From NCBI RefSeq assembly GCF_020523825.1, contig NZ_JAJALK010000015.1:96526-160525 (forward strand): a stretch of DNA of 64,000 bases, in the 5' to 3' direction. The notes under the pieces were generated by a model. The model was not told the origin of the DNA. It searched no databases and was given only the letters and a program-made list of their open reading frames with translations. The DNA is from Methylobacterium brachiatum (lineage in GTDB: Bacteria; Pseudomonadota; Alphaproteobacteria; Rhizobiales; Beijerinckiaceae). The number at the start of each line of letters is the position of its first letter. Position 1 is the stretch's first letter. This document shows, one piece after another, positions 44,667 to 53,035 of the stretch. Both the position numbers and the translations under genes were made by a program.

Positions 44667-45506
44667 TCAGCCGGCGCGCAGGCGCGTCCGGCGGGTCAGG
44701 CCGACGATCAGCAGACCGATCCCCAGGATCGTCGCGATCCCGGCTACCGTCAGGATCCGCTGCACGAGGGGGGTGTAGAGGCCGCGTGCGGCATCGTAGC
44801 CGTAGCAGAGCAGCGTGAGGCGATCGGCCAGGCTTCCGACCCGGCCCTCGCCGGCCTCCGTCAGGGCAAGGCGAAGATCCCGCCCGGTCAGCGCCAGCGG
44901 CGACAGCACGCGGGCGACCCGGCCGTCGCCGGCAATTAGCATCGCGGCGGCGGGATGGGCGAAGCTGTCCGTCCCGGCATCGTAGACCGCTTTGTAGCCC
45001 AGGGCGCCGGTCAAGGCCGCGAGGGCGGCATCGGAGACGAGCAGGGGGCGGATGCCGGCCGCGCGGTCGCCCAACGTCTCCGCGAGCATGCGACGCGCCG
45101 CCGCGGCATCGTCCCGCGGATCGATGCCGACCAGCACGAATGCGTAGTCCTCCGCGGCGAGGCCGGTGGCCGCCAAGGCGTCGGCCGCCATCGACGCCAT
45201 CGGGTCGCAGACATTGCCGCAGGTATAATCCACCGGCAGCAACAGGGCGGCGCGCCCGCCGAGGGCCTGCCCCAGCGTCGTCGCCCGCCCGGTCCGGGCA
45301 TCCGTGACGGCGAGCTCCAAGGGGACCCTGGCACTCGGCGGGGGAGCGACCGCGACGCGGGCCAGATCGGCCTGGACCAGCCGAGCGCGGGCCGGCACCG
45401 GACCGACCAGAAGCCCGCCCAGGATCGTGAGCAGGGCGGCGATCAGGCTGCGGATGGCCCGGTCTGCGCCGGGGCTGGGACTGGACAAGCGCTTGACGAA
45501 CCGCAT
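44667..45506 (-). CDS. SCO1/SenC-like protein
   Basis: The 279-residue membrane-attached thioredoxin-fold protein has an N-terminal helix (about residues 18-38) that anchors or exports it. The CxxxC copper motif appears as DYTCGNVCDPMAS, and a final hydrophobic helix lies near the C-terminus. SCO proteins deliver copper to cytochrome oxidase or keep its thiols reduced. The conserved His appears to be in DSFAHPAAAMLI. The usual short sequence is extended by a C-terminal membrane helix. The start at 45506 is inferred; ATGs at 45530 and 45545 are alternatives. No cytochrome oxidase genes are near. Confidence 0.78.
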   Translation of the reverse strand: MRFVKRLSSPSPGADRAIRSLIAALLTILGGLLVGPVPARARLVQADLARVAVAPPPSARVPLELAVTDARTGRATTLGQALGGRAALLLPVDYTCGNVCDPMASMAADALAATGLAAEDYAFVLVGIDPRDDAAAARRMLAETLGDRAAGIRPLLVSDAALAALTGALGYKAVYDAGTDSFAHPAAAMLIAGDGRVARVLSPLALTGRDLRLALTEAGEGRVGSLADRLTLLCYGYDAARGLYTPLVQRILTVAGIATILGIGLLIVGLTRRTRLRAG

Positions 45507-45582
45507 GGATGTGTGGGCCGGTGCGGCCATCTGAAGACCATCCATGCCCGCGAGGGCGTGAAACCCCTCGCGGAGCCCGCGA

Positions 45583-46026
45583 ATGACCCTCGATACCGAG
45601 GTTTCCTCTTTAAGGCAGGTTCCGCTGTTCCGCGAGGTGGAGCCGGCGCGCCTGAAGCTTCTGGCCTTCACGAGCGAGCGCGTGCATTTCGAGCCGGGGC
45701 AACGCTTCTTCGCCCGGGGCGACGTGGCGGATGCGGCCTACGTGATCCTCAAGGGCAGTGCCGAGGTGAGCATCGACGGCCCGGCCGGCCCGGTCAGGCT
45801 CGCCTTGCTCGGACAGGATGCCCTGGTCGGCGAGATGGGCATCCTGGCCGACCAGCCCCGCTCCGCCACCGTGACGGCGGAATCGGCCGTGACGGCGCTG
45901 CGCATCGATCGCGGCGTCTTCCTGGAGCTGCTGGCGCAGTTCCCGCAGATCAGCATCGCGCTGATGCGGGTGCTCGCGCTGCGGCTCGAGCAGACCAACC
46001 AGGCGCTGGCCGAGAGCCGGGGCTGA
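45583..46026 (+). CDS. Cyclic nucleotide-binding domain protein
   Basis: The 147-residue protein is a single CRP-type cyclic nucleotide-binding domain: LRQVPLFREVEPARLKLLAF, then ILKGSAEVSIDGPAG, and a phosphate-binding cassette-like LVGEMGILADQPRSATVTA with Glu and Arg in place. There is no DNA-binding domain, so it may act by binding another protein. It is divergent from the SCO-like gene and ends two bases before the convergent VOC gene. Confidence 0.87.
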   Translation: MTLDTEVSSLRQVPLFREVEPARLKLLAFTSERVHFEPGQRFFARGDVADAAYVILKGSAEVSIDGPAGPVRLALLGQDALVGEMGILADQPRSATVTAESAVTALRIDRGVFLELLAQFPQISIALMRVLALRLEQTNQALAESRG

Positions 46027-46028
46027 CC

Positions 46029-46472
46029 TCACGCAGTCGGGTAGGTGATGAATTCGAGAAGCGAGCCGTCCGGATCGCGGAAATAGATGCTGAGGCCGGC
46101 TCCCGCGGCGCCGTGCCGCTCGACCGGGCCAAGTTCGACGGCCACCCCGGCGGCCTCGAGATGCGCCATCGCGTCCTCGATCGGGCCGGACCAGCGAAAG
46201 CACAGGTCGCTGTTTCCCGGCAGCACCGGCTTGGCTGCCACCGGCTCCGCCTTCACGCCGGGGCCGTGGCAATTGAGCTGAACGCCGCCGAACCGGTAGG
46301 CGAAGCCGTTCCCGCGCGCGATCACCTCGGCCCCGACCACATCACGGTAGAAGGCGTTGGACTGCGCCCAATCGGTGACGTGGATCACGCAATGATCGAG
46401 GTGGATCGCCGGGCGCAGCGGCACCTCGGGCGCGACCGCCGCGTCGGTCGCAAGCGTCTCGGTCTCGGCCAT
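46029..46472 (-). CDS. VOC family (glyoxalase-fold) protein
   Basis: The 147-residue vicinal oxygen chelate fold protein has two beta-alpha-beta-beta-beta modules: IHLDHCVIHVTDWAQSNAFYRDVVG and later GLSIYFRDPDGSLLEFITYP. The metal-ligand positions His (first module) and Glu (last strand) are present. Relatives include glyoxalases, dioxygenases and fosfomycin-resistance proteins; the specific activity is unassigned. Confidence 0.88.
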   Translation of the reverse strand: MAETETLATDAAVAPEVPLRPAIHLDHCVIHVTDWAQSNAFYRDVVGAEVIARGNGFAYRFGGVQLNCHGPGVKAEPVAAKPVLPGNSDLCFRWSGPIEDAMAHLEAAGVAVELGPVERHGAAGAGLSIYFRDPDGSLLEFITYPTA

Positions 46473-46632
46473 GACTCACCTCCGCGCAGGCCGGGATGGC
46501 CCCCGGTCCCGCATTCTCAATTAGGGCGCAACCGTGGCCGCGGCAGCGGGCGCTCGCGCGCCGCTGCGGCGCAAAAGCTACATCGCCGCCGACGGGGAGA
46601 CGGTAGGCATAGGGTCCAGGACCGTATCCCGC

Positions 46633-47325
46633 ATGTCAGGACCCATGATCGCAACACGCCCATCGGCCTGGAGCCGAATTCGCCGGCTCCTGCTCTCGCG
46701 AATTCTGCTCGCCGTGGTGGCGATCGCGCCGCTGGCGGCCTGCCAGACGCGCCAGGCCCAGCTCGCGCAGGACGATGAAGCGGCCTGGTACATCGGGACG
46801 AAGCCCGACAAGCCCTACGACATTCCCCTGGTCGACACGTCCAAGCTCGACCCGAAGTACCGCCGCCAGCAGGTCAGCTACAACGGCCCGGAGAAGCCCG
46901 GGACGATCCTGGTCGATATCGACCAGCGCCAGCTCCTCCTGGTCCAGGCGGACGGCACCGCGATGCAGTACGGCGTCGGCGTCGGCAAGGCCGGCTTCTC
47001 CTGGAAGGGCGAGGCGCGGGTCGGCCGCAAGGGTGTCTGGCCGGATTGGAGCCCGACTGTGACGATGGTCTCGCTCAACCCCGACCTGCCGCGGACCCGC
47101 AAGGGCGGGGTCGACAATCCGCTCGGCGCCCGCGCCCTCTACCTGTACCAGGGCAACCGCGACATCCTGTTCCGCATCCACGGCACCAACGAGCCGTGGA
47201 GCATCGGCGAGCAGATGTCGTCCGGCTGCGTCCGGATGCTCAACGAGGACATCGCCGACCTGTACGAGCGCGTGCCGGTGGGCGCCCGGGTGCTGGTCAA
47301 GCGCAACGGCAAGTACCGGGTCTGA
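46633..47325 (+). CDS. L,D-transpeptidase family lipoprotein
   Basis: The 230-residue protein has an N-terminal hydrophobic segment ending in LAACQ, a lipobox that suggests an outer-membrane or periplasmic lipoprotein. The YkuD-type catalytic domain follows: ILVDIDQRQLLLVQADG at its start and the active-site motif HGTNEPWSIGEQMSSGCVRM with the catalytic His and Cys. Such enzymes make 3-3 cross-links in peptidoglycan or attach proteins to it. The start is one of two ATGs, at 46633 or 46645. A terminator follows closely. Confidence 0.9.
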   Translation: MSGPMIATRPSAWSRIRRLLLSRILLAVVAIAPLAACQTRQAQLAQDDEAAWYIGTKPDKPYDIPLVDTSKLDPKYRRQQVSYNGPEKPGTILVDIDQRQLLLVQADGTAMQYGVGVGKAGFSWKGEARVGRKGVWPDWSPTVTMVSLNPDLPRTRKGGVDNPLGARALYLYQGNRDILFRIHGTNEPWSIGEQMSSGCVRMLNEDIADLYERVPVGARVLVKRNGKYRV

Positions 47326-47713
47326 CGCCCGATCATCGCGGGGCCTGCGCTTCGGACAGCGCAGGCCCCGCCGTCATTTCCCGAACGCGCGCGATCCCGG
47401 CGGAAAATCGCAGCTATCGGGCAGGCGACGATGCGAAGCGTCCGCTGCCGAAAGCCCGACGCTGCGGCGATCCGGGCCGCGCTGAACGCTTCTGCCAAGC
47501 GCCATTTGCGGCGTATCGGCCGGGAACCCTTTCGCAACCTATCGGCGCCACCCTCGGGTGAGCCTGCACGCGCCGGTATCGCGGGCGCATCGGGTCCGAC
47601 GGGACGCCCCGGGCGGCCTCAGGCGCATAGCTTAGCTGGCAAAAACGCCACAATGGCCGCCGATCCTGCGCGCTCCTGACAAGTTTTGCCGCCCCTTCGT
47701 GGACAGCTTTCTG
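47326..47713. other. Intergenic region after the L,D-transpeptidase gene
   Basis: Apart from the terminator at its left end, I see no supported gene in these 388 bases. An 82-codon open frame (47431-47679) has no family features and I do not call it. The part near the nuclease start should hold its promoter. Confidence 0.4.
47338..47371 (+). terminator. Terminator-like hairpin after the L,D-transpeptidase gene
   Basis: A perfect 13-bp stem (47338-47350 with 47359-47371) and an eight-base loop. The T-run after it is short (TCATTT). Confidence 0.75.
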
Positions 47714-48217
47714 ATGACAAGATCGATGCTCGCCCTGCTTCTCCTCTGTAGCCCCGCCGCTGCGGCCGGGACGATCAGCGGGCCGGCGACGGTGATCGAC
47801 GGCGACACGATCGAGGTGCACGGCACCCGCATCAACCTCTACGGTATCGACGCGCCAGAGACGGCGCAGAGCTGCCAGACCGTGACCGGGCAGGATTACC
47901 GCTGCGGCCGTGAGGCCGCGCAGGCGCTGAGCGCCCATATCGGCAGCGGCGTCGTCACCTGCGAGCGTCGTGAGAGCACGGCCGCGGGCGGCCTGGCCGG
48001 GCTCTGCCTCGCGCATGGCGAGGATCTGTCCGCCTGGATGGTGGCGAAGGGCTACGCGCTCGCGAGCCGCCAGGTGACGCCCGCCTATACCCGCCAGGAG
48101 GGCCAGGCCTGGGCGACGCGTCGCGGCCTCTGGGCCGGGACCTTCGAGAAGCCGGCCGATTGGCGCCAGGACCGCCGCCGCATGGAGGCCTCGGCCGGGG
48201 CGAGCGCGGCCGACTAG
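47714..48217 (+). CDS. Secreted thermonuclease (SNase-like) family protein
   Basis: The 167-residue protein has a short signal peptide (MLALLLLCSPAAAAG) and a staphylococcal nuclease-like fold: VIDGDTIEVHGTRINLYGIDAPE with the active-site Asp and Arg region, then LCLAHGEDLSAWMVAKGYALA. Three or more cysteines suggest disulfides after export. It probably degrades nucleic acids outside the cytoplasm, though some members lack nuclease activity. It ends seven bases before the convergent permease gene. Confidence 0.87.
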   Translation: MTRSMLALLLLCSPAAAAGTISGPATVIDGDTIEVHGTRINLYGIDAPETAQSCQTVTGQDYRCGREAAQALSAHIGSGVVTCERRESTAAGGLAGLCLAHGEDLSAWMVAKGYALASRQVTPAYTRQEGQAWATRRGLWAGTFEKPADWRQDRRRMEASAGASAAD

Positions 48218-48223
48218 GCCCGC

Positions 48224-49336
48224 TCACGCCGTCTTGTCGCGACCCTCGGTGAATTCCCGCCAGAGCAGGACCAGGGCTGCCATGACGGCCGGGCCGACGA
48301 ACAGGCCCAGCAGGCCGAAGGTCTCGACGCCCCCGAGGATGCCGAGCAGCACCCACAGGAACGGCAGCTTCGTGGTGCCGCCGATCAAGGCCGGCCGGAC
48401 GAAATGGTCGGCCACGAAGGTGACGACGAAGCCGGCCACCGCCACGACGATCGCCGCCTTCACCGACCCCGCCGCGACCAGGAGCAGGGCCGCGATCGCG
48501 ATGGCGAGCGCCGCGCCGAACGGGATCATGGCGGCGACCGCCGTGAAGGCCCCGAGCAGCACCGGGTGCGGCACGCCGGCGAAATAATAGATCACCCCGA
48601 GGATGAAGCCCTCGCCGAGGCCGACCAGGACGAGCCCGTCGACGGTGCCGTGCACCGAGGCCACCATCTGCCGCGCCACGCGCTCGCCCCGGGGGCCGAA
48701 CAGGCGGTCGCAGGCGACCCGGGCCTGCTCCGTCACCGTCCGCCAATCGCGGAACAGGAAGAACAGGGCCACGAGGCTGAAGCCGAACAGCACGATCCGG
48801 TGCAACACCTCGCGGCCGAAATTACGCGAGGCGCCGACCACCGAGTGGTTCTCGAACCGGTGCAGCAGCTCGGAGCCGGCCTGGGCGTGCCCGAGATTGT
48901 CGTTCCACCAGGCGGTGGCCTGGGCGGCGCCGTAGGGCAGGTGCTGGAGGAATTCGGGGGCCGGGACGCCGTTCGCCTCGGCGTTGCGCACGAACTCGGC
49001 GACGTCATGGGCTTCGCGGGCCGCCTGCACGCCGAGGATCGCCAGGGGGGCGAGGAAGACCAGGGCCACCGCGGCGGTCATCAGCGTCGGCAGCAACAGG
49101 TTGTGCCGGCCCGGCGGGAAGCGCCGTTCCAGCCGGGCGTAGAGCGGCCACAGGGCGATCGCCAGCACCACCGCCCAGGCCAGGGCCGGCAGGAAGCCGT
49201 GCAGGATCCACAGGCCGAGCGCGGAGAGCGCCAGGACGAGCACGACCCGGGCCGCGCCCTGCGAGCGCGCCTGCTCCGGCGGGGGCGGAGGACCGATATG
49301 AGCCGGAGGCGGGACGGGATGGGCCGTGGGTAACAT
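48224..49336 (-). CDS. AI-2E family transporter-like permease
   Basis: The 370-residue membrane protein has about eight hydrophobic helices in the pattern of the AI-2E/PerM family: two helix pairs at the N-terminus (ILHGFLPALAWAVVLAIALWPLYARLERRF) and a cluster at the C-terminus with GVIYYFAGVPHPVLLGAFTAVAAMIP and LGGVETFGLLGLFVGPAVMA. The substrate is uncertain because family members differ (autoinducer-2 export, Na/H exchange). The N-terminal 25 residues are Pro-rich. The open frame continues upstream but lacks membrane features, so I use the ATG at 49336. Confidence 0.88.
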   Translation of the reverse strand: MLPTAHPVPPPAHIGPPPPPEQARSQGAARVVLVLALSALGLWILHGFLPALAWAVVLAIALWPLYARLERRFPPGRHNLLLPTLMTAAVALVFLAPLAILGVQAAREAHDVAEFVRNAEANGVPAPEFLQHLPYGAAQATAWWNDNLGHAQAGSELLHRFENHSVVGASRNFGREVLHRIVLFGFSLVALFFLFRDWRTVTEQARVACDRLFGPRGERVARQMVASVHGTVDGLVLVGLGEGFILGVIYYFAGVPHPVLLGAFTAVAAMIPFGAALAIAIAALLLVAAGSVKAAIVVAVAGFVVTFVADHFVRPALIGGTTKLPFLWVLLGILGGVETFGLLGLFVGPAVMAALVLLWREFTEGRDKTA

Positions 49337-49628
49337 CCGTTTCGTCTCCTGAAGGCCGCGCGCAGGGAGCGTCCGCGGAAGGGCGCAAGAGATCGCGTCG
49401 CTGCGAAGAAGTCCGTTCAGGACCGCGAACCAGCGCTGCAACGCGCCGGGAACCGCCGCGGTTGCCGCTTCCGACCCCCTCGTGTAGAGGTCGCGGCCGT
49501 CCGACGGGCCCGCAGCGCGAGCCCCGTACGCGTATTGGTGGCCGCGCGGGGCGTGAGCGCCGGGTCGCCCGGCATCGAGGGGGCTCCCCGCCCGACCGAT
49601 CCGGAAACCGAACAGCCCGCGAGAAGAC

Positions 49629-49937
49629 ATGTCCGACGAGCCCGCCCACGGCAGCGCCACCTTCCAGCGCGTGGCCGACATCATTGCCGAGACCGCCGAC
49701 ATCCCGCGGGACAAGATCACCCCGGAGAGCCACGCCATCGACGACCTCGGCATCGACAGCCTGGCCTTCCTCGACATCGCCTTCGCGGTCGACAAGGCCT
49801 TCGGGATCAAGCTGCCGCTCGAGCGCTGGACCCAGGAGGTCAACGAGGGCAAGGTCCCGGCCGAGCAGTATTTCGTCCTCAAGAACCTGTGCGCGCGCAT
49901 CGACGCCCTGGTGGCCGAGAAGGCCGCAAAGGTCTGA
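49629..49937 (+). CDS. acpXL: Acyl carrier protein AcpXL
   Basis: The 102-residue acyl carrier protein is specialised for the very-long-chain (C28) hydroxy fatty acid of rhizobial-type lipid A. It carries the phosphopantetheine site in DDLGIDSLAFLDI (Ser44), and the C-terminal signature WTQEVNEGKVPAEQYFVLKNLCA is distinctive for AcpXL rather than housekeeping AcpP. It is about 20 residues longer than AcpP. It begins an operon with a FabZ-like dehydratase and a ketosynthase, the expected partners. Confidence 0.93.
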   Translation: MSDEPAHGSATFQRVADIIAETADIPRDKITPESHAIDDLGIDSLAFLDIAFAVDKAFGIKLPLERWTQEVNEGKVPAEQYFVLKNLCARIDALVAEKAAKV

Positions 49938-49960
49938 CGCGCTAGAGCCCGACGCCCCCC

Positions 49961-50428
49961 ATGCGCCTCGAATATTTCGAGATGATCGATGCCGTGCGGC
50001 ACCTCGACCGGGCCGCCGGCCGGATCGAGGCGCTCGCCCGGGTGCCGCTGGAGAGCCCCGTCTTCGAGGGGCACTTTCCCGGCCATCCGCTGGTGCCGGG
50101 CGTGCTCCTGACCGAGACCATGGCGCAGGCCTCCGGCTACCTCGTGCTCGCCCATCTCGACTTCACCCGGATGCCGTTCCTCACCGGGGTCGACAAGGCC
50201 CGGTTCCGGTCCTTCGTCGGGCCCGGCGCGGAGCTGGTCGTCACCGCCACGCTGGAGCATGACGGCTCGGGCTACGCGGTGACCAAGGCCGCGATCAGCC
50301 ATGCCGGCAAGCCGCTCTGCGACGCCGAGCTGCGCTTCCGCACCATGCCGTTCCCGGACGGGCTCGACGCGCCGATGCGTGAGCGCGCCCGGACCATCGG
50401 CCTGTTCCCGGATCCGGTGCAGCCATGA
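49961..50428 (+). CDS. FabZ-like 3-hydroxyacyl-ACP dehydratase (XL pathway)
   Basis: The 155-residue hot-dog-fold dehydratase has the FabZ active site: VFEGHFPGHPLVPGVLLTETMAQ with catalytic His and Glu. It should act on acyl chains bound to AcpXL during elongation to very-long-chain acids. It follows acpXL by 23 bases and its stop overlaps the ketosynthase start by four bases (ATGA). FabZ of the housekeeping pathway is similar, so context decides the assignment. Confidence 0.88.
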   Translation: MRLEYFEMIDAVRHLDRAAGRIEALARVPLESPVFEGHFPGHPLVPGVLLTETMAQASGYLVLAHLDFTRMPFLTGVDKARFRSFVGPGAELVVTATLEHDGSGYAVTKAAISHAGKPLCDAELRFRTMPFPDGLDAPMRERARTIGLFPDPVQP

Positions 50429-51564
50429 CCCGCCCGGTCCTCGTCACCGGCCTCGGCCTGGTCTCCTGCGCGGGGGAGGGGATCGCGTCCCATCTCGCGG
50501 CCCTCGACAGTGACGCGGCGCCCCAAACCAACACCGAGACCTTCGCGCCCTATTGTGTGCATCCCGCGCCGCCGATCGCCTGGGACGGGCAGATCCCGAA
50601 GCGCAGCGATCAGCGCCAGATGGAGGCGTGGCAGCGGCTCGGCGTCTACGCCGCGGGCCTCGCCCTCGACTCCGCCGGCGTGAAGGACGACGCCGCCCTC
50701 AAGCAGGCGCTCCACCTCGTGGTCGCGGCGGGGGGCGGCGAGCGCGACTACGCGGTGGACGGCGCGATCCTGACCGGCCTGCGCGATGCGGCCGATCCGG
50801 GCGCCTACCTGAACGAGCGGCTGCAGAACGACCTGCGGCCGACGCTGTTCCTGGCCCAGCTCTCGAACCTGCTCGCCGGCAACATCGCCATCGTGCACGG
50901 GGTCACGGGCGCCTCGCGCACCTTCATGGGCGAGGAATCGTGCGGGGTGGATGCGCTGCGGATCGCGCAGGCGCGCGTCGCGTCGGGCCAGATCGACGCG
51001 ATCCTGGTCGGCGGCTCCTACAGCGCCGAGCGGCCGGACGTGCTCGTGATCCACGAGATGGGCGGCTACCTCGCCCGATCGCCCTATCGCCCCGTATTCG
51101 AGCGCGGCGGAGCGGGCGATGGGGATACCGGCTTCATCCTCGGCAGCTGCGCGGCCTTCCTGATGCTAGAATCCGAGGACCACGCGGCCGCCCGCGGGGC
51201 CCGGGCGCTCGCCCGGCTGGACCGGGTGGCGAGCGATCGCACGCGGCGCACCCCCGGGAGCGTCGCCGGCAGCCTCGAAACCCTCTGGCCGCAGGCCGGC
51301 CTGTCGGCACCGGATCGCGTCCTGTCCGGGGCCACCGGGGTCGCGCCGATCACCGCGGAGGAGCACGCGACGCTGAGGCGGCTCGCGCCGGCGGCGCGGA
51401 TCCGGGCGCTCGGCGACGTGATCGGGCACGGGCTCGAGGTCGTCGCCCCGTTCGGAGCCGCACTCGCGGCCGGCCTCGTCGCCGCCGGATCGGCCCGCGA
51501 GGTGGCGGTGACGACGATCGGCCATCGCCGCGGCGAAGGGGTGCTGCGTCTGGTTCAGGCCTGA
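50425..51564 (+). CDS. Beta-ketoacyl-ACP synthase-like protein lacking one catalytic His
   Basis: The 379-residue thiolase-fold protein resembles the FabF2-type synthase of rhizobial very-long-chain acid operons. The nucleophile Cys173 is in GEESCGVDALRIAQ, and the second-His region is DVIGHGLEVVAPFG (His335). The first-His motif HGTGT is not found: the matching region reads SGATGVAPITAEEHA. It may be a partly inactive partner that pairs with another synthase, as chain-length factors do. It overlaps the FabZ-like gene by four bases. The fabF1, adh and lpxXL genes of the full rhizobial cluster do not follow. Confidence 0.82.
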   Translation: MTRPVLVTGLGLVSCAGEGIASHLAALDSDAAPQTNTETFAPYCVHPAPPIAWDGQIPKRSDQRQMEAWQRLGVYAAGLALDSAGVKDDAALKQALHLVVAAGGGERDYAVDGAILTGLRDAADPGAYLNERLQNDLRPTLFLAQLSNLLAGNIAIVHGVTGASRTFMGEESCGVDALRIAQARVASGQIDAILVGGSYSAERPDVLVIHEMGGYLARSPYRPVFERGGAGDGDTGFILGSCAAFLMLESEDHAAARGARALARLDRVASDRTRRTPGSVAGSLETLWPQAGLSAPDRVLSGATGVAPITAEEHATLRRLAPAARIRALGDVIGHGLEVVAPFGAALAAGLVAAGSAREVAVTTIGHRRGEGVLRLVQA

Positions 51565-51909
51565 CCGGCACCCGGGGCCGGGCTGGCGGCAGGACGCCGC
51601 CAGGTCATCCGGGTTTGCGCGGCCCCGGCTATCTGTCTGACGACGCGCAACTTCCCAGCCCGTCGCGCTTCTACTGTCCGGGATAAAGCCGGCGCCGCGT
51701 CGATCTTGGAATCCGTCGAAATATTTCTTCGGACTTGCCAATGCGTCGATGAAGGTCTATCCCAGTTTTATCGGCACGTGTCCGGATATCTTGGACCGTT
51801 ACGCCTTCGCAGGGCGGTTCTGACTTTCCTATCGCTATCGGTCGATACCGGTATCCGCTTTCCGAGCGGCTGCCATCTCTCACTACGCCTGCGAAGATCG
51901 AGGAATTCC
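51565..51909. other. Long leader region ahead of the cold-shock gene
   Basis: There is no convincing gene in these 345 bases. The stretch around 51705-51860 is AT-richer with several short inverted stretches and probably includes the 5' untranslated region of the cold-shock mRNA. Such leaders are often long and structured. Confidence 0.5.
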
Positions 51910-52119
51910 ATGAGCACCGGAACCGTCAAGTGGTTCAACGAGACCAAGGGCTACGGCTTCATCCAGCCGGATGACGGCGGCAAGGACGTGTTCGTTCACG
52001 TCTCGGCTGTCGAGCGCGCCGGCCTGCGTGGCCTGAACGAGGGCCAGAAGGTCTCCTACGAGCTGGAAACCGACCGCCGCAGCGGCAAGGAATCCGCTGG
52101 CCAGCTCCAGACGGTCTGA
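51910..52119 (+). CDS. CspA-type cold-shock protein
   Basis: The 69-residue single cold-shock domain binds single-stranded RNA or DNA and melts structure. RNP1 reads KGYGFIQP and RNP2 VFVHVSAV, both intact. The ATG at 51910 follows AGGAATTCC and gives the usual family start MSTGTVKWFNETKG. The open frame upstream is not part of the family. A terminator follows 25 bases downstream. Confidence 0.95.
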   Translation: MSTGTVKWFNETKGYGFIQPDDGGKDVFVHVSAVERAGLRGLNEGQKVSYELETDRRSGKESAGQLQTV

Positions 52120-52143
52120 TCGCCGCTCCGACGGCCATTGTCG

Positions 52144-52169
52144 AAGCCGCTCTCGAGGGAGCGGCTTCT
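52144..52169 (+). terminator. Intrinsic terminator of the cold-shock gene
   Basis: A 9-bp stem (AAGCCGCTC with its complement, 52144-52152 and 52159-52167), a six-base loop and a short pyrimidine tail. Confidence 0.8.
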
Positions 52170-52229
52170 TCGTATCTACATTCGATTTCGGGACGACGGC
52201 GGCCCGCCGCGCCCAACACAGGAGTGTCT

Positions 52230-52598
52230 GTGAGCTTTCCGAATAAGCAAGGTGTCGTCGATCGACTGGAGGCCGCTGCTAAGGCGCGGTCCGAGATGCT
52301 GGCCCGCTTCCGGGCTCGCCCGACTGCCGATGATCCGGCCGTCCTCGCCCGTCAATCCGCGCGCCGCGCCGTGGTCGATGCCCGCGAGGCCCGCGCGGCC
52401 GAGCGTGCCGCCCAGCGCGAGGCGGAACTCGCCCGTGCCGCCGCCCAGGCCGAGGCCGAGCGTCAGGCCGAGGCCGAGCGCAAGCTCGCCGAGCAGCTCG
52501 CCGCCCAGGAGCGTGCCAAGGCCCTGCAGGCCGAGCAGAAGCTCCAGCGCGATGCGCGCTACCTCGCTCGCAAGGCCAAGGCGCAGAAGCGGCGCTAA
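52230..52598 (+). CDS. DUF6481-like coiled-coil protein
   Basis: The 122-residue product is almost wholly a charged Ala/Glu/Arg-rich helix (for example AEAERQAEAERKLAEQLAAQE), predicted as a long coiled coil, and ends in KAKAQKRR. It matches the DUF6481 family of Rhizobiales in composition and length; function unknown. The GTG at 52230 is chosen because an AGGAG ribosome site lies five bases upstream. The GTG at 52224 overlaps that site. Confidence 0.75.
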   Translation: MSFPNKQGVVDRLEAAAKARSEMLARFRARPTADDPAVLARQSARRAVVDAREARAAERAAQREAELARAAAQAEAERQAEAERKLAEQLAAQERAKALQAEQKLQRDARYLARKAKAQKRR

Positions 52599-52604
52599 GG
52601 GCCT

Positions 52605-52671
52605 CTCACAAAACTCCCGCCGCACCGTCGCGTGCGAAGGGAGGGCTCCCGGGAACCGGGAGTTTTGTGAG
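52605..52671. repeat. Inverted repeat after the coiled-coil gene
   Basis: Perfect 15-base arms CTCACAAAACTCCCG (52605-52619) and its complement (52657-52671) around a 37-base GC-rich loop. There is no T-run, so it is a dispersed palindrome type rather than a plain terminator. Confidence 0.75.
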
Positions 52672-52822
52672 GTGCTCTCGGACGTTTGCGGCCGAACCGA
52701 AGCCCGGTTCGGCGCGAGCGGGCGCCCCAGAACATCGATTCGGAGCCGTCTCCGGCCGCCTCGCGGTCGGACGCTGCCCCGGAGGCGCCGCCCCTTCGAA
52801 ACCACGCCCCAGGAGCCCTGGC

Positions 52823-53023
52823 ATGACCCACAAATTCAAGATCGGCCAGCGCGTCTGCCGGGTGCAGCTCGGACTTCCCGGCGACAAGGGTGGCGGCGAG
52901 GTGTTCGAGATCCTGCGCCTCATGCCGGAGGATCAGACCGGCGAGCGCTCCTACCGGATCCGGACGGAAGCCGGCGAGCGCGCGATCCGCGAGAGCGAGC
53001 TGGTCGCGGTCAGCTCCCTCTGA
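52823..53023 (+). CDS. Small basic hypothetical protein
   Basis: The 66-residue product is a compact beta-rich protein (FKIGQRVCRVQLGLPG, then YRIRTEAGERAIRESELV) of the kind found in many Rhizobiales and reminiscent of SH3-like barrels. No specific family function is known. An AGGAG site eight bases ahead of the ATG supports translation. It is a single gene, facing the convergent acetyltransferase. Confidence 0.7.
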   Translation: MTHKFKIGQRVCRVQLGLPGDKGGGEVFEILRLMPEDQTGERSYRIRTEAGERAIRESELVAVSSL

Positions 53024-53035
53024 ACGAGCCGCGTC

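Noticed and set aside
47431..47679. 82-codon plus-strand frame after the L,D-transpeptidase
   Set aside because: No family features, no good ribosome site, and nothing in context supports it.
47580..47700. tRNA gene in the gap before the nuclease gene
   Set aside because: No T-loop GTTCGA signature or cloverleaf pairing could be found.
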